A DNA stretch of 64,000 nt from Kibdelosporangium persicum (GCF_013280595.1 NZ_JAAATY010000015.1:62001-126000); one strand, 5' to 3'; numbered from the stretch's first letter, positions 41,477 to 49,484 are shown. Notes: generated by a model not told the origin, from the letters alone. Made by a program: numbers and translations.

Positions 41477-41662
41477 CTGCTGTGTCTCCCCGTGTGACGG
41501 TCCGGCTGCCGTGAGCCCAAGATCCAGTGTCGCAGCTCGGCGCTCCGCGCGACCGCCGAATCGCCTGCTCGACCGCCGCCCGTCGCGAACGTTGAACCCC
41601 GCGCGCCCTGGCTACGTGTGACCAGCAAGCGCGACGAGGATGCCCTGGGAGGCGACAGGACC

Positions 41663-42049
41663 ATGGCGCAGCGACTGAATCCAGCCGCACGGGACTCGGC
41701 GGTCGGCCGGGTCAGGATGATCACGACAGGCGTGGTGGCGCTGGGCCTGGCCGGCACGATGGGCCTCGGGTTCACCATCGCCGAACAGGTCAAGGCCGAC
41801 AAGGCGGCCAAGGCCCAGGCCCAGGTCACCGAGGACACCACCGAGGTCGCCCAGGAGGAGCAGCTCCCGCAGGACCAGGTTCCCCAGGCGCAGGTTCCCC
41901 AAGAGCAGGTACCCCAAGAGCAGGTACCCCAAGGCCAGGCCACCCCGCGGCAGACGCCGCGGAAACAGGCCACGCCGGGCACGACCACACCCGCGCCCAA
42001 GCCGAAGCCGACCCCGAAACCACCGGTCACCTCGTCGGGTGGATCGTGA
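41663..42049 (+). CDS. Single-pass membrane protein with Pro-Gln-x-Gln-Val repeats
   Basis: A 128-residue protein: basic N-terminus, one membrane helix (about 18-40, MITTGVVALGLAGTMGLGFTI), a short charged region, five PQ(D/A/E/G)Q(V/A) repeats and a Pro/Lys/Thr-rich end. It looks like a cell-wall-spanning anchor rather than an enzyme. ATG 41663 has GGGAGG upstream; GTG 41618 would add 15 residues. It occupies the position where an FMN_bind-domain protein usually precedes apbE in similar clusters, but it lacks that domain. It overlaps apbE by GTGA. Confidence 0.7.
   Translation: MAQRLNPAARDSAVGRVRMITTGVVALGLAGTMGLGFTIAEQVKADKAAKAQAQVTEDTTEVAQEEQLPQDQVPQAQVPQEQVPQEQVPQGQATPRQTPRKQATPGTTTPAPKPKPTPKPPVTSSGGS
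41867..41941 (+). repeat. Five tandem 15-bp units coding PQxQV
   Basis: Units start at 41867, 41882, 41897, 41912 and 41927. The third and fourth are identical (CCCCAAGAGCAGGTA); the outer two have drifted. Unit length is a multiple of three, so copy number can vary without frameshift. Confidence 0.9.
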
Positions 42050-42945
42050 CCGCCGGGACGAAGTTCGCGGCCATCGGCACCACCGCGCACGTGCTCGTCA
42101 CGCGGCCGGAGACGCTGCCGGCGGCCGGGACGATCCTGCGCTGGTTCATCGGCGAGCTCGATCTGGCGTGCAGCAGGTTCCGGGACGATTCCGCGCTGAG
42201 CGAGCTGAACCGCACGGGATCGGCCACGCACCCGTTGCTGGCCAAGGCGGTCGAGGTCGCCTTACGGGCCGCGGCGGACACCGACGGCCTGGTCGACCCG
42301 GCACTGGGCACGTACATGGTGACCCTCGGCTACGACCGGACTTTCGCCGAGGTCCCCCGCGAAGCGGCGGTCAGCGTGACCATCGACCCGCCGGTGGGGC
42401 AGGCGTGGCGCGACATCCGGATCGCCGGTGACACCGTCACTGTTCCCCAGGGAATCACCGTGGACCTGGGGGCGACCGCGAAGGCCTGGGCCGCGGACGT
42501 CGCGGCCCGCCGGATCGCGGCGGAGACCGGCGCGGGCGTGCTGGTCAACCTCGGCGGCGACATCGCGGTCGCGGGCCCGGCACCGGACGACGGCTGGAGC
42601 GTGCGCGTCACGGCGGATCACGCCAGCGACGAAGGCGGCCAAGTCATCGCCATCGACTCAGGCGGCCTCGCCACGTCGAGCGTGACGGTCCGGTCGTGGC
42701 GACGCGGTGACAAGCGGCTGCACCACGTCCTGAACCCGATGACAGGCCTGCCGGCCGCAGGGATCTGGCGGTACGCGACGGTTTCGGCGGCCACGTGTGT
42801 CGCCGCGAACACTGCTTCGACCGCCGCGCTCGTGCTCGGCGACCGTGCACCGGACTGGCTCGCCGCGCGCCGGCTCCCGGCGCGCCTCGTGGCAACGGGT
42901 GGTGCCGTCACCACTGTGGCCGAATGGCCCGAGGAGGAGTCATGA
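42046..42945 (+). CDS. apbE: FAD:protein FMN transferase (ApbE family)
   Basis: A 299-residue ApbE enzyme, which attaches FMN from FAD to Thr/Ser in target proteins. Key elements are DLACSRFRDDSALSELN at the N-terminus, GLVDPALGTYM, VDLGATAKAWAAD (FAD/Mg site), NLGGDIAVAG and HHVLNPMTGLPAAG (DPxTG-like). No signal peptide or lipobox is visible, so it is probably cytoplasmic-side or exported by another route. GTG 42046 and the following ATG both overlap neighbouring genes. No FMN_bind protein, its usual target, is adjacent. Confidence 0.92.
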   Translation: MTAGTKFAAIGTTAHVLVTRPETLPAAGTILRWFIGELDLACSRFRDDSALSELNRTGSATHPLLAKAVEVALRAAADTDGLVDPALGTYMVTLGYDRTFAEVPREAAVSVTIDPPVGQAWRDIRIAGDTVTVPQGITVDLGATAKAWAADVAARRIAAETGAGVLVNLGGDIAVAGPAPDDGWSVRVTADHASDEGGQVIAIDSGGLATSSVTVRSWRRGDKRLHHVLNPMTGLPAAGIWRYATVSAATCVAANTASTAALVLGDRAPDWLAARRLPARLVATGGAVTTVAEWPEEES

Positions 42946-43481
42946 CGTTCCTGGGCGAAAGCACGTACTGGTACCTGGCAAGGGGAAGCGGGCTCGTCTC
43001 GCTGGTGCTGTTCACCGCGGCGTTCTCGCTCGGCCTGCTCACCGCGGGCCGGGTCAGCTCCCGGTTCTGGCCGAGGTTCGTCACGGAGTCGTTGCACCGC
43101 AACGTCTCCATGGCGTCACTGATCTTCCTGGCCATCCACGTCGGGACGATCGTGCTGGACACCTACGTGTCCATCGGCGTCCTGGAGATCTTCGTGCCGT
43201 TCATCGGGACGTATTCGCCGTTGTACCTCGGTCTCGGCGCGATCGCGCTCGACTTCATCCTCGTGCTCGTGCTGACCGGCGTGCTGCGCACCCGGATGCC
43301 GTACCGGGCATGGCGACTGATCCACTGGGCGGCGTACATCAGCTGGCCGGTGGCCGTCATCCACACGATCGGCATCGGCTCGGACCAGCTGTGGTCGCTG
43401 ATCACTATCGGTGCCAGCGTGGCGCTGGTGCTCGGCTGCGGCAGCCTGCGTGTGGCGTCGCTGCGGAGGCGGTCACTGTGA
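42942..43481 (+). CDS. Ferric-reductase-like transmembrane protein
   Basis: A 179-residue membrane protein with about five to six helices and the pattern of the ferric reductase/YedZ heme-binding domain: His in SLHRNVSMASLIFLAIHVG and WRLIHWAAYISWPVAVIHTIG are spaced as bis-His heme ligands on two helices. Likely transfers electrons across the membrane between the NuoF-like/ferredoxin partners and an outer acceptor. ATGA and GTGA overlaps tie it to apbE and the NuoF-like gene. Confidence 0.88.
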   Translation: MTFLGESTYWYLARGSGLVSLVLFTAAFSLGLLTAGRVSSRFWPRFVTESLHRNVSMASLIFLAIHVGTIVLDTYVSIGVLEIFVPFIGTYSPLYLGLGAIALDFILVLVLTGVLRTRMPYRAWRLIHWAAYISWPVAVIHTIGIGSDQLWSLITIGASVALVLGCGSLRVASLRRRSL

Positions 43482-44734
43482 GCGCACCCCAGCAACGGTA
43501 TGACGGCCGCCCTCGCCTGCTGACCAAACAGGCGCGTTCCATCACCGAGCACGCCCGGACGGTCGGCCCGCTGCCCACGAGCGTCGTACCCCAGCTCATC
43601 GACATGGTGACGGCCTCAGGACTGCGTGGCCGAGGCGGCGGCTGGTTTCCCAGCGGTCGCAAGATGGCGTCCGTCGCCGGCCGCGACAACCCGTACGTCG
43701 TCGTCAACGGCATGGAGAGCGAACCGGCCGCCGGCAAGGACAAGCTCCTGCTGCGGCTGGCTCCGCACCTGGTCCTGGACGGTGCCGAACTGGCCGCGCT
43801 CGCGCTCGGCGCCGACCGGATCACCGTGGCCGTGCACCGCGGCACCGGCCTCGCGGAACACCTGACGGCCGCGATCGCCGACCGCGTCGCGGCTGGGTGG
43901 GGTGAAGTCGAGATCGACGTGGCCGAACCGCCCAGCTGGTACGTGTCGAGCGAGTCGACCGCGGTGGCCGGTTTTGTCGGCGGGGGCGAGGCGAAGCCCA
44001 AGGCCGACTCCGCCAGGGTGGCCGGCGTCGGCGGGCGGCCCGCCCTGGTGTCCAATGTGGAGACGTTCGCGCACGTCGCCCTGATCGGCCGGTACGGCCC
44101 GAACTGGTTCAGGCAGGCCGGGACCGGCGAGGCACCCGGCACGGCGTTGTTCACGGTCAGCGGCGCGGTCCGGTCGCCGGGCGTCTACGAACTGCCGGTC
44201 GGCATCACCGGCGAGACGATCCTGCGGGTCGCCAACGGCATCCGTGAGCCGATCTCCGCGCTGCTGGTCGGCGGTTACGGCGGCGCCTGGATTCCGCCGA
44301 CCCAGCTGCACCGGCCGTTCTGCCCGGAAGGACTCGAACCGCTCGGCGCTTCTCTGGGCGCGGGAATCGTCGTGGCCCTCCCGGCGCGCACGTGTGGCCT
44401 GTTCGAAACGGTCCGCGTGGCCACGTGGATGGCCGGGCAGACGGCGAGGCAGTGCGGCCCGTGCTTCCGGGGCCTGCCCGCGATCGCCGAGGACTTCGCC
44501 ATGATCGCCCGGGACGGCTCGCGCAAGGCGTACGAGCGTCTGCGCTTCCGGCTCGGCGTGATCGACGGCCGGGGCGCGTGCGCGCATCCCGACGGTGTCG
44601 TGAAGTTCGTCGGCTCGGCGCTCAAGACGTTCGCGCTCGACATCCGCCGCCACCTGTCCGGGCAGCTGTGTCCCGGTGGCCCGCGTGTCCTGCCGCTGCC
44701 GGAACCGCCTGACGAAAGTGAGGGCTGGCGATGA
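43478..44734 (+). CDS. NuoF-like FMN/Fe-S protein (SLBB and C-terminal cluster)
   Basis: A 418-residue protein related to the NADH-binding subunit of complex I (NuoF). GLRGRGGGWFPSGRKM is the FMN loop and NGMESEPAAGKDKLLL the NADH-site region; an SLBB segment (GAVRSPGVYELPVGIT) follows. In NuoF a C-x2-C-x2-C plus distant C ligate [4Fe-4S]; here the cluster reads RQCGPCFRG with C326 and C329, and C368 in GACAHPDG, so the first Cys is missing and a standard cluster is doubtful. GTG 43478 overlaps the previous stop. Confidence 0.88.
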   Translation: MSAPQQRYDGRPRLLTKQARSITEHARTVGPLPTSVVPQLIDMVTASGLRGRGGGWFPSGRKMASVAGRDNPYVVVNGMESEPAAGKDKLLLRLAPHLVLDGAELAALALGADRITVAVHRGTGLAEHLTAAIADRVAAGWGEVEIDVAEPPSWYVSSESTAVAGFVGGGEAKPKADSARVAGVGGRPALVSNVETFAHVALIGRYGPNWFRQAGTGEAPGTALFTVSGAVRSPGVYELPVGITGETILRVANGIREPISALLVGGYGGAWIPPTQLHRPFCPEGLEPLGASLGAGIVVALPARTCGLFETVRVATWMAGQTARQCGPCFRGLPAIAEDFAMIARDGSRKAYERLRFRLGVIDGRGACAHPDGVVKFVGSALKTFALDIRRHLSGQLCPGGPRVLPLPEPPDESEGWR

Positions 44735-44937
44735 CCGAACGCCTGAAGGTGGACATGATCGCCTGCGACGGGCACGGTGTCTGCGCGGAGCTGGTGCCCG
44801 AGCTCATCGGCCTGGACGAGTGGGGCTATCCGATCCTGGCCGACGCCCCGGTCCCCGGCGAACTGCACAAGCACGCGCGCAAGGCCGTCTCGCTGTGCCC
44901 GAAACTGGCGTTGAGCCTGGCGCGTACGCGGTCGTGA
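44731..44937 (+). CDS. Small ferredoxin, [3Fe-4S] type
   Basis: A 68-residue ferredoxin: C12DGHGVC18 and C56P form the C-x5-C...CP pattern of actinomycete [3Fe-4S] ferredoxins, with His at the middle position of the first motif where a fourth Cys would be. It begins in the NuoF-like stop (ATGA), ending the operon. It probably relays electrons between the NuoF-like protein and another partner; a cytochrome P450 role, common for this family, is not supported locally. Confidence 0.9.
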   Translation: MTERLKVDMIACDGHGVCAELVPELIGLDEWGYPILADAPVPGELHKHARKAVSLCPKLALSLARTRS

Positions 44938-44972
44938 CGGGCAAGCTCGCTGGTCACGGCACTGGCGGTTGA

Positions 44973-44978
44973 TACGAT
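44973..44978 (+). promoter_or_regulatory. Candidate -10 for a leaderless LacI-family transcript
   Basis: TACGAT lies 6 bp before the ATG at 44985, with TGGTCA (44951-44956) at a 16-bp spacing as a possible -35. Transcription would begin at the start codon. This is a pattern match only. Confidence 0.4.
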
Positions 44979-44984
44979 TCGGCA

Positions 44985-45986
44985 ATGGCGCCGAGTATCA
45001 AGGATGTCGCTGTCCGGGCGGGAGTCTCGATCGGCACGGTGTCCAATGTGCTCAACCGGCCGGACAAGGTCGCCGACGCGACGCGGGACCAGGTGCTCGC
45101 CGCCATTGCCGAGCTCGGGTTCGTGCGCAACTCGTCGGCCGCGCAGTTGCGCGCGGGCACCAGCCGCTCGCTCGGCTTGATCGTGCTGGACATGGCGAAC
45201 CCGTTCTTCCACGACGTGGCCAAGGGCGTCGAGGACGTGGCCACCGAGCTGGGCTACGCGGTGGTGCTGTGCAACTCCGACGAACAAGCCACGCGCGAGG
45301 ACCGTTACCTGCAGGTCCTCGAGGAACAGCGGGTCAGGGGAGTGCTGATCACGCCCGTCGAGGTCAGCTCGGAACGGCTGGACGCCCTGCGCAGGCGCGG
45401 GACGCCGACCGTGCTGGTCGACAGGCACGACCCGCGGGTGAACTGCTGCTCGGTCGCGGTCGACGACGTGGCAGGCGGGGAACTCGCCGGCAGTCACCTG
45501 ACGAAGAAGGGGCACGAGCGGATCGCGTTCTTCACCGGCCCGCTCACCATCCGGCAGTGCGCCGACCGGCTGGAGGGGTTGCGCGAGACTGTCGCCGCGG
45601 CGGATCTCGATCCCGACAAGGCGATCGAGGTGATCGAGCTGCCCGCGCTCAAGGCCAGGATCTCGTACGAAGCCGCCCGTTCCCTCTTCGAGCGGGCGAC
45701 CGACGTCACGGCGGCTTTCTGCGCCAACGACCTGCTCGCTCTCGGCCTGCTGCGCGCCGCCGTCAGCACCGGCCGCCGGGTCCCCGACGACATCGCGATC
45801 ATGGGCTACGACGACATCGAGTTCGCCGTGGACGCGGCGGTCCCGTTGTCCTCGATCCGGCAGCCGACCCTCCAAATAGGACGCAACGCGGCCCAGTTGC
45901 TGCTCGAGGAGTGCGACCACCCGGACACCCACGCCCACCAGCAGGTCATGTTCAAACCGGAACTCGTAGTACGCGAATCAACCTGA
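44985..45986 (+). CDS. LacI-family transcriptional regulator
   Basis: A 333-residue regulator. The N-terminal HTH and hinge read IKDVAVRAGVSIGTVSNVLNRPDKVADATRDQV then GFVRNSSAAQLRAG; the sugar-binding domain (about 62-333) has ANPFFHDVAKGVEDVA, DEQATREDRYLQVLEEQRVRGVLITP and GYDDIEFA. The ATG has no ribosome site and sits right after a -10-like hexamer, suggesting leaderless translation. No sugar transport genes are adjacent, so the target is unknown. A palindromic repeat copy follows the stop. Confidence 0.92.
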   Translation: MAPSIKDVAVRAGVSIGTVSNVLNRPDKVADATRDQVLAAIAELGFVRNSSAAQLRAGTSRSLGLIVLDMANPFFHDVAKGVEDVATELGYAVVLCNSDEQATREDRYLQVLEEQRVRGVLITPVEVSSERLDALRRRGTPTVLVDRHDPRVNCCSVAVDDVAGGELAGSHLTKKGHERIAFFTGPLTIRQCADRLEGLRETVAAADLDPDKAIEVIELPALKARISYEAARSLFERATDVTAAFCANDLLALGLLRAAVSTGRRVPDDIAIMGYDDIEFAVDAAVPLSSIRQPTLQIGRNAAQLLLEECDHPDTHAHQQVMFKPELVVREST

Positions 45987-45995
45987 CCCACCAGC

Positions 45996-46045
45996 CCCTC
46001 GTGAGTGTTTGTCCGGGTTAGAACCCGGACAAACACTCACGAGGG
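45996..46045. repeat. 50-bp palindromic repeat, copy 2
   Basis: Arms 45996-46019 and 46022-46045 are perfectly complementary over 24 bp with AG at the centre. Outer 15 bp and central GTTAGAAC equal copy 1 at 11017-11066; the 6 bp between differ (GTCCGG/CCGGAC here, ATCAGT/ACGGAT there) but still pair. It lies between the convergent LacI and GH25-fold genes, consistent with a terminator. Confidence 0.9.
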
Positions 46046-46069
46046 TTACGCTGGGGTTTCCGGGGTTTG

Positions 46070-46984
46070 CTAGGCGTCCGGCTGGGGCGGCTCGGTCCGG
46101 ATGAAGCGCCGGGCGATGGCGACCGCCATCGCGTCCGGGTCCATCTGCCCGCTCTGCCTCGACATTTCCTCCTTCAACGGCTCCGCGATCACCTCGGCCA
46201 GCCGCCGCACGGCCTCCTCCGGGTCCGGCGCCGGCGGGAACGGCCTCGTCGCGGCCTCCCAGGCGCCCATGTTGGCGCCGACCAGCCACACCCACATCGG
46301 GTTCATCACCGACCAGTCGTGCAGCAGTGGGCGATGCTGTTCCCACACCGCGTTGGCGACCCGGTTGACGTCGTCTTGTGTCAGTGGCATATCCGCTCCT
46401 GGAAGCTCGGTGAGGGACTCGTTCAGGTCGACCCGCCCGCTGATGCCCGGCACGCCACCCACCGACGTGTACTGGTGGATGTTGGCCCGGCCGTTGTAGC
46501 GCAACGGATGCCGGACGCCGTTGTTCGGGCCGTACTGGGCGGCCCAGACGATCGTGTTCGGCACGCCGATGGTGTCCGCGGTGATCCCGGTCAGCATGGA
46601 CGTGTTTCCGTACAACGTCACTGACTGGAATCCGTTGTTGCGCAACTGGTTGAGGAACCGGAAGGCGAAGTCGCGGGCCGCGGGGCCCGGCCGGTGCGGG
46701 TCCTCGAGGTCCAGCGCGGGCGGCAGGCCGGTGGCGTCGAGCCTGCGGACCTCGGCGGTCAGCACGTTCGCCTGCGCCTCCGGGCTCGGCGAGAGCTGGG
46801 CGTAGTGGTAGAGACCGACGGGCAGGTCGACGCTCTGGGCGCCACGCACTTGCGCGTCGGCACGGACCAGGGCCGGTCCGCCGCCGTCGGTGCCTTTGAC
46901 GTACACGAACCGGACACCGTGGTTGCGCACCGCGTTCCAGTCGGTGACGGTCTGGTAGCGGTAGATATCGATTCCCAGTGCCAT
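46070..46984 (-). CDS. GH25-fold (lysozyme-like / DUF1906-like) protein
   Basis: A 304-residue protein. The N-terminal barrel begins LGIDIYRYQTVTDWNAVRNHGVRFVYVKGTDGGG and carries PALDLEDPHRPG, the D-x-E pattern of GH25 muramidases, and QYTSVGGVPGISGRVDLNES near its end. After about residue 205 comes a helical part with Met/Gln/Asp content. ATG 46984 follows GAGGTG. No signal peptide is present, so it is cytoplasmic or exported by an unusual route, unlike typical muramidases. No phage genes are near. Confidence 0.82.
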   Translation of the reverse strand: MALGIDIYRYQTVTDWNAVRNHGVRFVYVKGTDGGGPALVRADAQVRGAQSVDLPVGLYHYAQLSPSPEAQANVLTAEVRRLDATGLPPALDLEDPHRPGPAARDFAFRFLNQLRNNGFQSVTLYGNTSMLTGITADTIGVPNTIVWAAQYGPNNGVRHPLRYNGRANIHQYTSVGGVPGISGRVDLNESLTELPGADMPLTQDDVNRVANAVWEQHRPLLHDWSVMNPMWVWLVGANMGAWEAATRPFPPAPDPEEAVRRLAEVIAEPLKEEMSRQSGQMDPDAMAVAIARRFIRTEPPQPDA

Positions 46985-47474
46985 GGGCATCACCTCGGGT
47001 GACCGGTTACCCAGAAGCCGGTCCGCTCAGTCGCTGTTTGACATGCGTCGCAGACGTACCACCGCGCGGCGTAGTAGATCAACACCTATTCAGTTCCGTC
47101 ATACCCGCCGATCGACCGAAAATCGCTGTCGTACTGTGTCGATTCAGGTCCCGGTTGGCGTGTTCACGCCGATCGGGGTGCCTGGCCTTGATCGCACGCC
47201 GCGTGTCCTGTTGTGATGGTGAAACACGGAGGTGCACGGCGTCCGTGGTACTGGCGCGACGTGCCATGTGGAACTCCGCCCGCGCCGTCCACTGTGGATG
47301 CGGTTTCGTGGAGCCTGGTTGATGTGGTTCCGGACTTGCCGGGCCAGGGCGGCGGCGGATGTGACCGTTGTTCCGTGCCGGATCACCCGGCCGCTTTCAG
47401 CGAGGAATGAAACAGGGGATTCGTCGGCCGCTCAGGGGTGGCGCGAATGCTGATCGTGCGGCTCTAATTGAGGT
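46985..47474. other. 490-bp stretch without a confident gene
   Basis: This is the gap between the GH25-fold gene (minus) and the PqqD-like gene (plus), so it should hold at least one promoter region. Two overlapping short plus-strand frames (47213-47410 and 47232-47453) have third-position G+C well below the neighbours and no good ribosome site; I do not call them. Just before the PqqD-like GTG is TCTAAT (47463-47468), at the right distance for a leaderless transcript starting at 47475. Confidence 0.6.
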
Positions 47475-47738
47475 GTGCCAGTTCGGCCGGAATCATGGGT
47501 GCGGGCCGCGGTGTTCGCCGACGGCCGGATGGAGCTGTCCGGTGACGGCACGATCTTCCACTGTGGACCCGTCGGGACCGCAATGTGGGTCGCCCTGTGT
47601 CAGCACGACTGGCAGATCGACGCGGCCGCCGACCTGCTCGCGGGCCTGTGGCGGCTGGACGTGGAGAACATGCGGACCGATCTTGTCATCTGGGTGGATG
47701 AGTTGTGGGACGCGGGTGTGCTCAGACATCACTCGTGA
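47475..47738 (+). CDS. Orphan PqqD-like (RiPP recognition element) protein
   Basis: An 87-residue protein with the PqqD winged-helix layout: short beta-strands (AVFADGRMELSGDGTIFHCGPVGTAMWVAL), a helix DAAADLLAGLWRLDVENMRTDLVIWVDELWDAGVLRHH. PqqD domains bind leader peptides for radical-SAM or other RiPP enzymes. No radical SAM, YcaO, or cyclase gene is in the window, so it is orphan or acts on a distant partner. GTG 47475 likely leaderless (TCTAAT 7 bp upstream). Confidence 0.65.
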   Translation: MPVRPESWVRAAVFADGRMELSGDGTIFHCGPVGTAMWVALCQHDWQIDAAADLLAGLWRLDVENMRTDLVIWVDELWDAGVLRHHS

Positions 47739-47879
47739 GCACCGCTGGCCGGTCGGCGGCCCGCACGCCGCGGCCAGGACCGCTCCGGTAACGTGCTTCC
47801 GTTGAGTGGAAACCCGGGCTGACGCGAGTGCGGGCAAGCGGTAATTGTCTGGCTTCTGACGAGACGGGAGCAGACGGCG

Positions 47880-49340
47880 ATGGCGTTTCTCAGCGACGAG
47901 ACCTGGCGTGGACGAGTCTTCACCGGTTCGTGGGTGACGCCGGGCGGCGGTGATGCCGCGGTGGTCGAACCGGCCACGGGCCACGAACTCGGCCGGATCG
48001 GAATCGCCACACCACACGACGTCGCGCAGGCCGCGGCCGTCGCGGCGGAGGCACAACGTTCCTGGGCCGCAACGCCTTTCCAGCAACGAGCGGCCGTGTT
48101 GCGCAAGGCGGCCGGGCTGTGGAAAGCGCACGCCGCCGAGATCGGCTACTGGCTGACCCGCGAGTCCGGCAGCACCGGGGGCAAGGTCGGGTTCGAACTG
48201 CATGTGGCCGAACAGGAATGCCTGGAGGCCGCGACGCTTCCCGGTCGCCCCAGCGGATCGGTGCTGCCGAGCGAGGCGCCGCGGCTGAGCATGGCCAAGC
48301 GGGTTCCTGCTGGCGTGGTCGGCGTGATCGCGCCGTTCAACGCACCGCTGATCCTGTCGATCCGTTCGGTGGCACCGGCTTTGGCGCTCGGCAACGCGGT
48401 GATCCTCAAGCCGGACCCGCGCACCGCGGTGTGCGGCGGAGTGACTCTGGCGCGTGTCTTCGAGGACGCCGGTCTGCCGCCCGGCGTGCTGCACGTGCTT
48501 CCCGGCGGCCCGGACACGGGCGAGGCCCTTGTCACCGACCCGAACGTCCGCGTCATCTCGTTCACGGGTTCCACCGCGGCGGGCAGGAAGGTCGGCGAGG
48601 CCGCGGGCCGTCATCTCAAGCGGGCGCACCTCGAACTGGGCGGCAACTCCGCGCTGATCGTCACCGAGGACGCCGATCTGCGGCAGGCGGTCGGCGCCGC
48701 GGCGTGGGGGTCGTTCTTCCACCAGGGCCAGATCTGCATGACCACCGGGCGGCACCTGGTGCACGAGTCGATCTTCGACGAGTACGTCCGGCTGCTCGCC
48801 GAGAAGGCCGACAGCCTGACCGTCGGCGACCCCGCGACGAGTGAGGTCGCGCTCGGTCCGGTGATCGACGCCGGGCAGCGCGACAAGATCCACGCGCTGG
48901 TCACGGAGTCGGTGGACTCGGGCGCGATCCTGGTGTCCGGCGGGACCTGTACGGACCTGTTCTACCGTCCCACCGTTCTCAGCGACGCGACGGCGAGCTG
49001 CCGGGCGTATCGCGAGGAGATCTTCGGCCCGGTCGCGGTGGTCACGCCGTTCGCCTCCGAGGACGACGCGGTGAAGCTCGCGGCCGACAGCGAATACGGC
49101 TTGTCGCTCGGAATCCTGACCGGCGACGCGATGCGTGGGCTGGCGTTGGCCGAACGGATTCCGACGGGCATCGTGCATGTCAACGACCAGACGGTGAACG
49201 ATGAAGCACATGTGCCTTTCGGCGGTGTCCGTGAGTCCGGCACCGGGTCGCGGTTCGGTGGTGCCGAGGCCAACATCGAGGCGTTCACCGAGACCCGCTG
49301 GGTGACCGTGCGCGGCGACATTCCCAGTTTCCCGTTGTAG
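47880..49340 (+). CDS. Aldehyde dehydrogenase, NAD(P)-dependent (benzaldehyde/vanillin type)
   Basis: A 486-residue ALDH. Catalytic Cys286 is in GQICMTTGR, general base Glu252 in LELGGNSALIV, and the cofactor loop is FTGSTAAGRKVGEAAG; the C-terminal VNDQTVNDEAHVPFGGVRESG is typical of aromatic aldehyde dehydrogenases. ATG 47880 lies just after GACGGGAGCAGACGGCG. It is a single gene, ending in a strong terminator. Confidence 0.92.
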   Translation: MAFLSDETWRGRVFTGSWVTPGGGDAAVVEPATGHELGRIGIATPHDVAQAAAVAAEAQRSWAATPFQQRAAVLRKAAGLWKAHAAEIGYWLTRESGSTGGKVGFELHVAEQECLEAATLPGRPSGSVLPSEAPRLSMAKRVPAGVVGVIAPFNAPLILSIRSVAPALALGNAVILKPDPRTAVCGGVTLARVFEDAGLPPGVLHVLPGGPDTGEALVTDPNVRVISFTGSTAAGRKVGEAAGRHLKRAHLELGGNSALIVTEDADLRQAVGAAAWGSFFHQGQICMTTGRHLVHESIFDEYVRLLAEKADSLTVGDPATSEVALGPVIDAGQRDKIHALVTESVDSGAILVSGGTCTDLFYRPTVLSDATASCRAYREEIFGPVAVVTPFASEDDAVKLAADSEYGLSLGILTGDAMRGLALAERIPTGIVHVNDQTVNDEAHVPFGGVRESGTGSRFGGAEANIEAFTETRWVTVRGDIPSFPL

Positions 49341-49358
49341 GAACCGTCACACCGTCAC

Positions 49359-49388
49359 GAAGGGACCCGGCCACGGCCGGGTCCCTTC
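49359..49388 (+). terminator. Terminator after the aldehyde dehydrogenase gene
   Basis: GAAGGGACCCGGCC (49359-49372) pairs with GGCCGGGTCCCTTC (49375-49388), a 14-bp stem with a minimal AC centre, followed by ATCGTTTC. It separates the ALDH gene from the PKS locus. Confidence 0.75.
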
Positions 49389-49409
49389 ATCGTTTCAGCC
49401 CACTGCCTG

Positions 49410-49427
49410 CACTCACTTCGGTGAGTG
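49410..49427. repeat. TTCG-loop hairpin
   Basis: CACTCAC and GTGAGTG form a perfect 7-bp stem around TTCG. It matches the hairpin at 16995-17012 in all but stem-end and loop positions. Here it follows the ALDH terminator and precedes the PKS promoter region. Confidence 0.5.
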
Positions 49428-49484
49428 CGAAGCGACGCGGATGCTGTCGCCGCCGGACAACCATCACGCATGGCGTGAGAAATT

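Noticed and set aside
41867-41941. Non-coding minisatellite
   Set aside because: The 15-bp units are in frame with the membrane-protein gene and translate to a regular PQxQV repeat.
47213-47453. Short overlapping frames upstream of the PqqD-like gene as RiPP precursor candidates
   Set aside because: Third-position G+C is low compared with neighbours, no ribosome site is visible, and the two frames overlap; neither looks like a leader-core peptide.
46070-47738. Prophage remnant around the GH25-fold gene
   Set aside because: No integrase, capsid, tail, holin or att-like repeats; flanking genes are ordinary.
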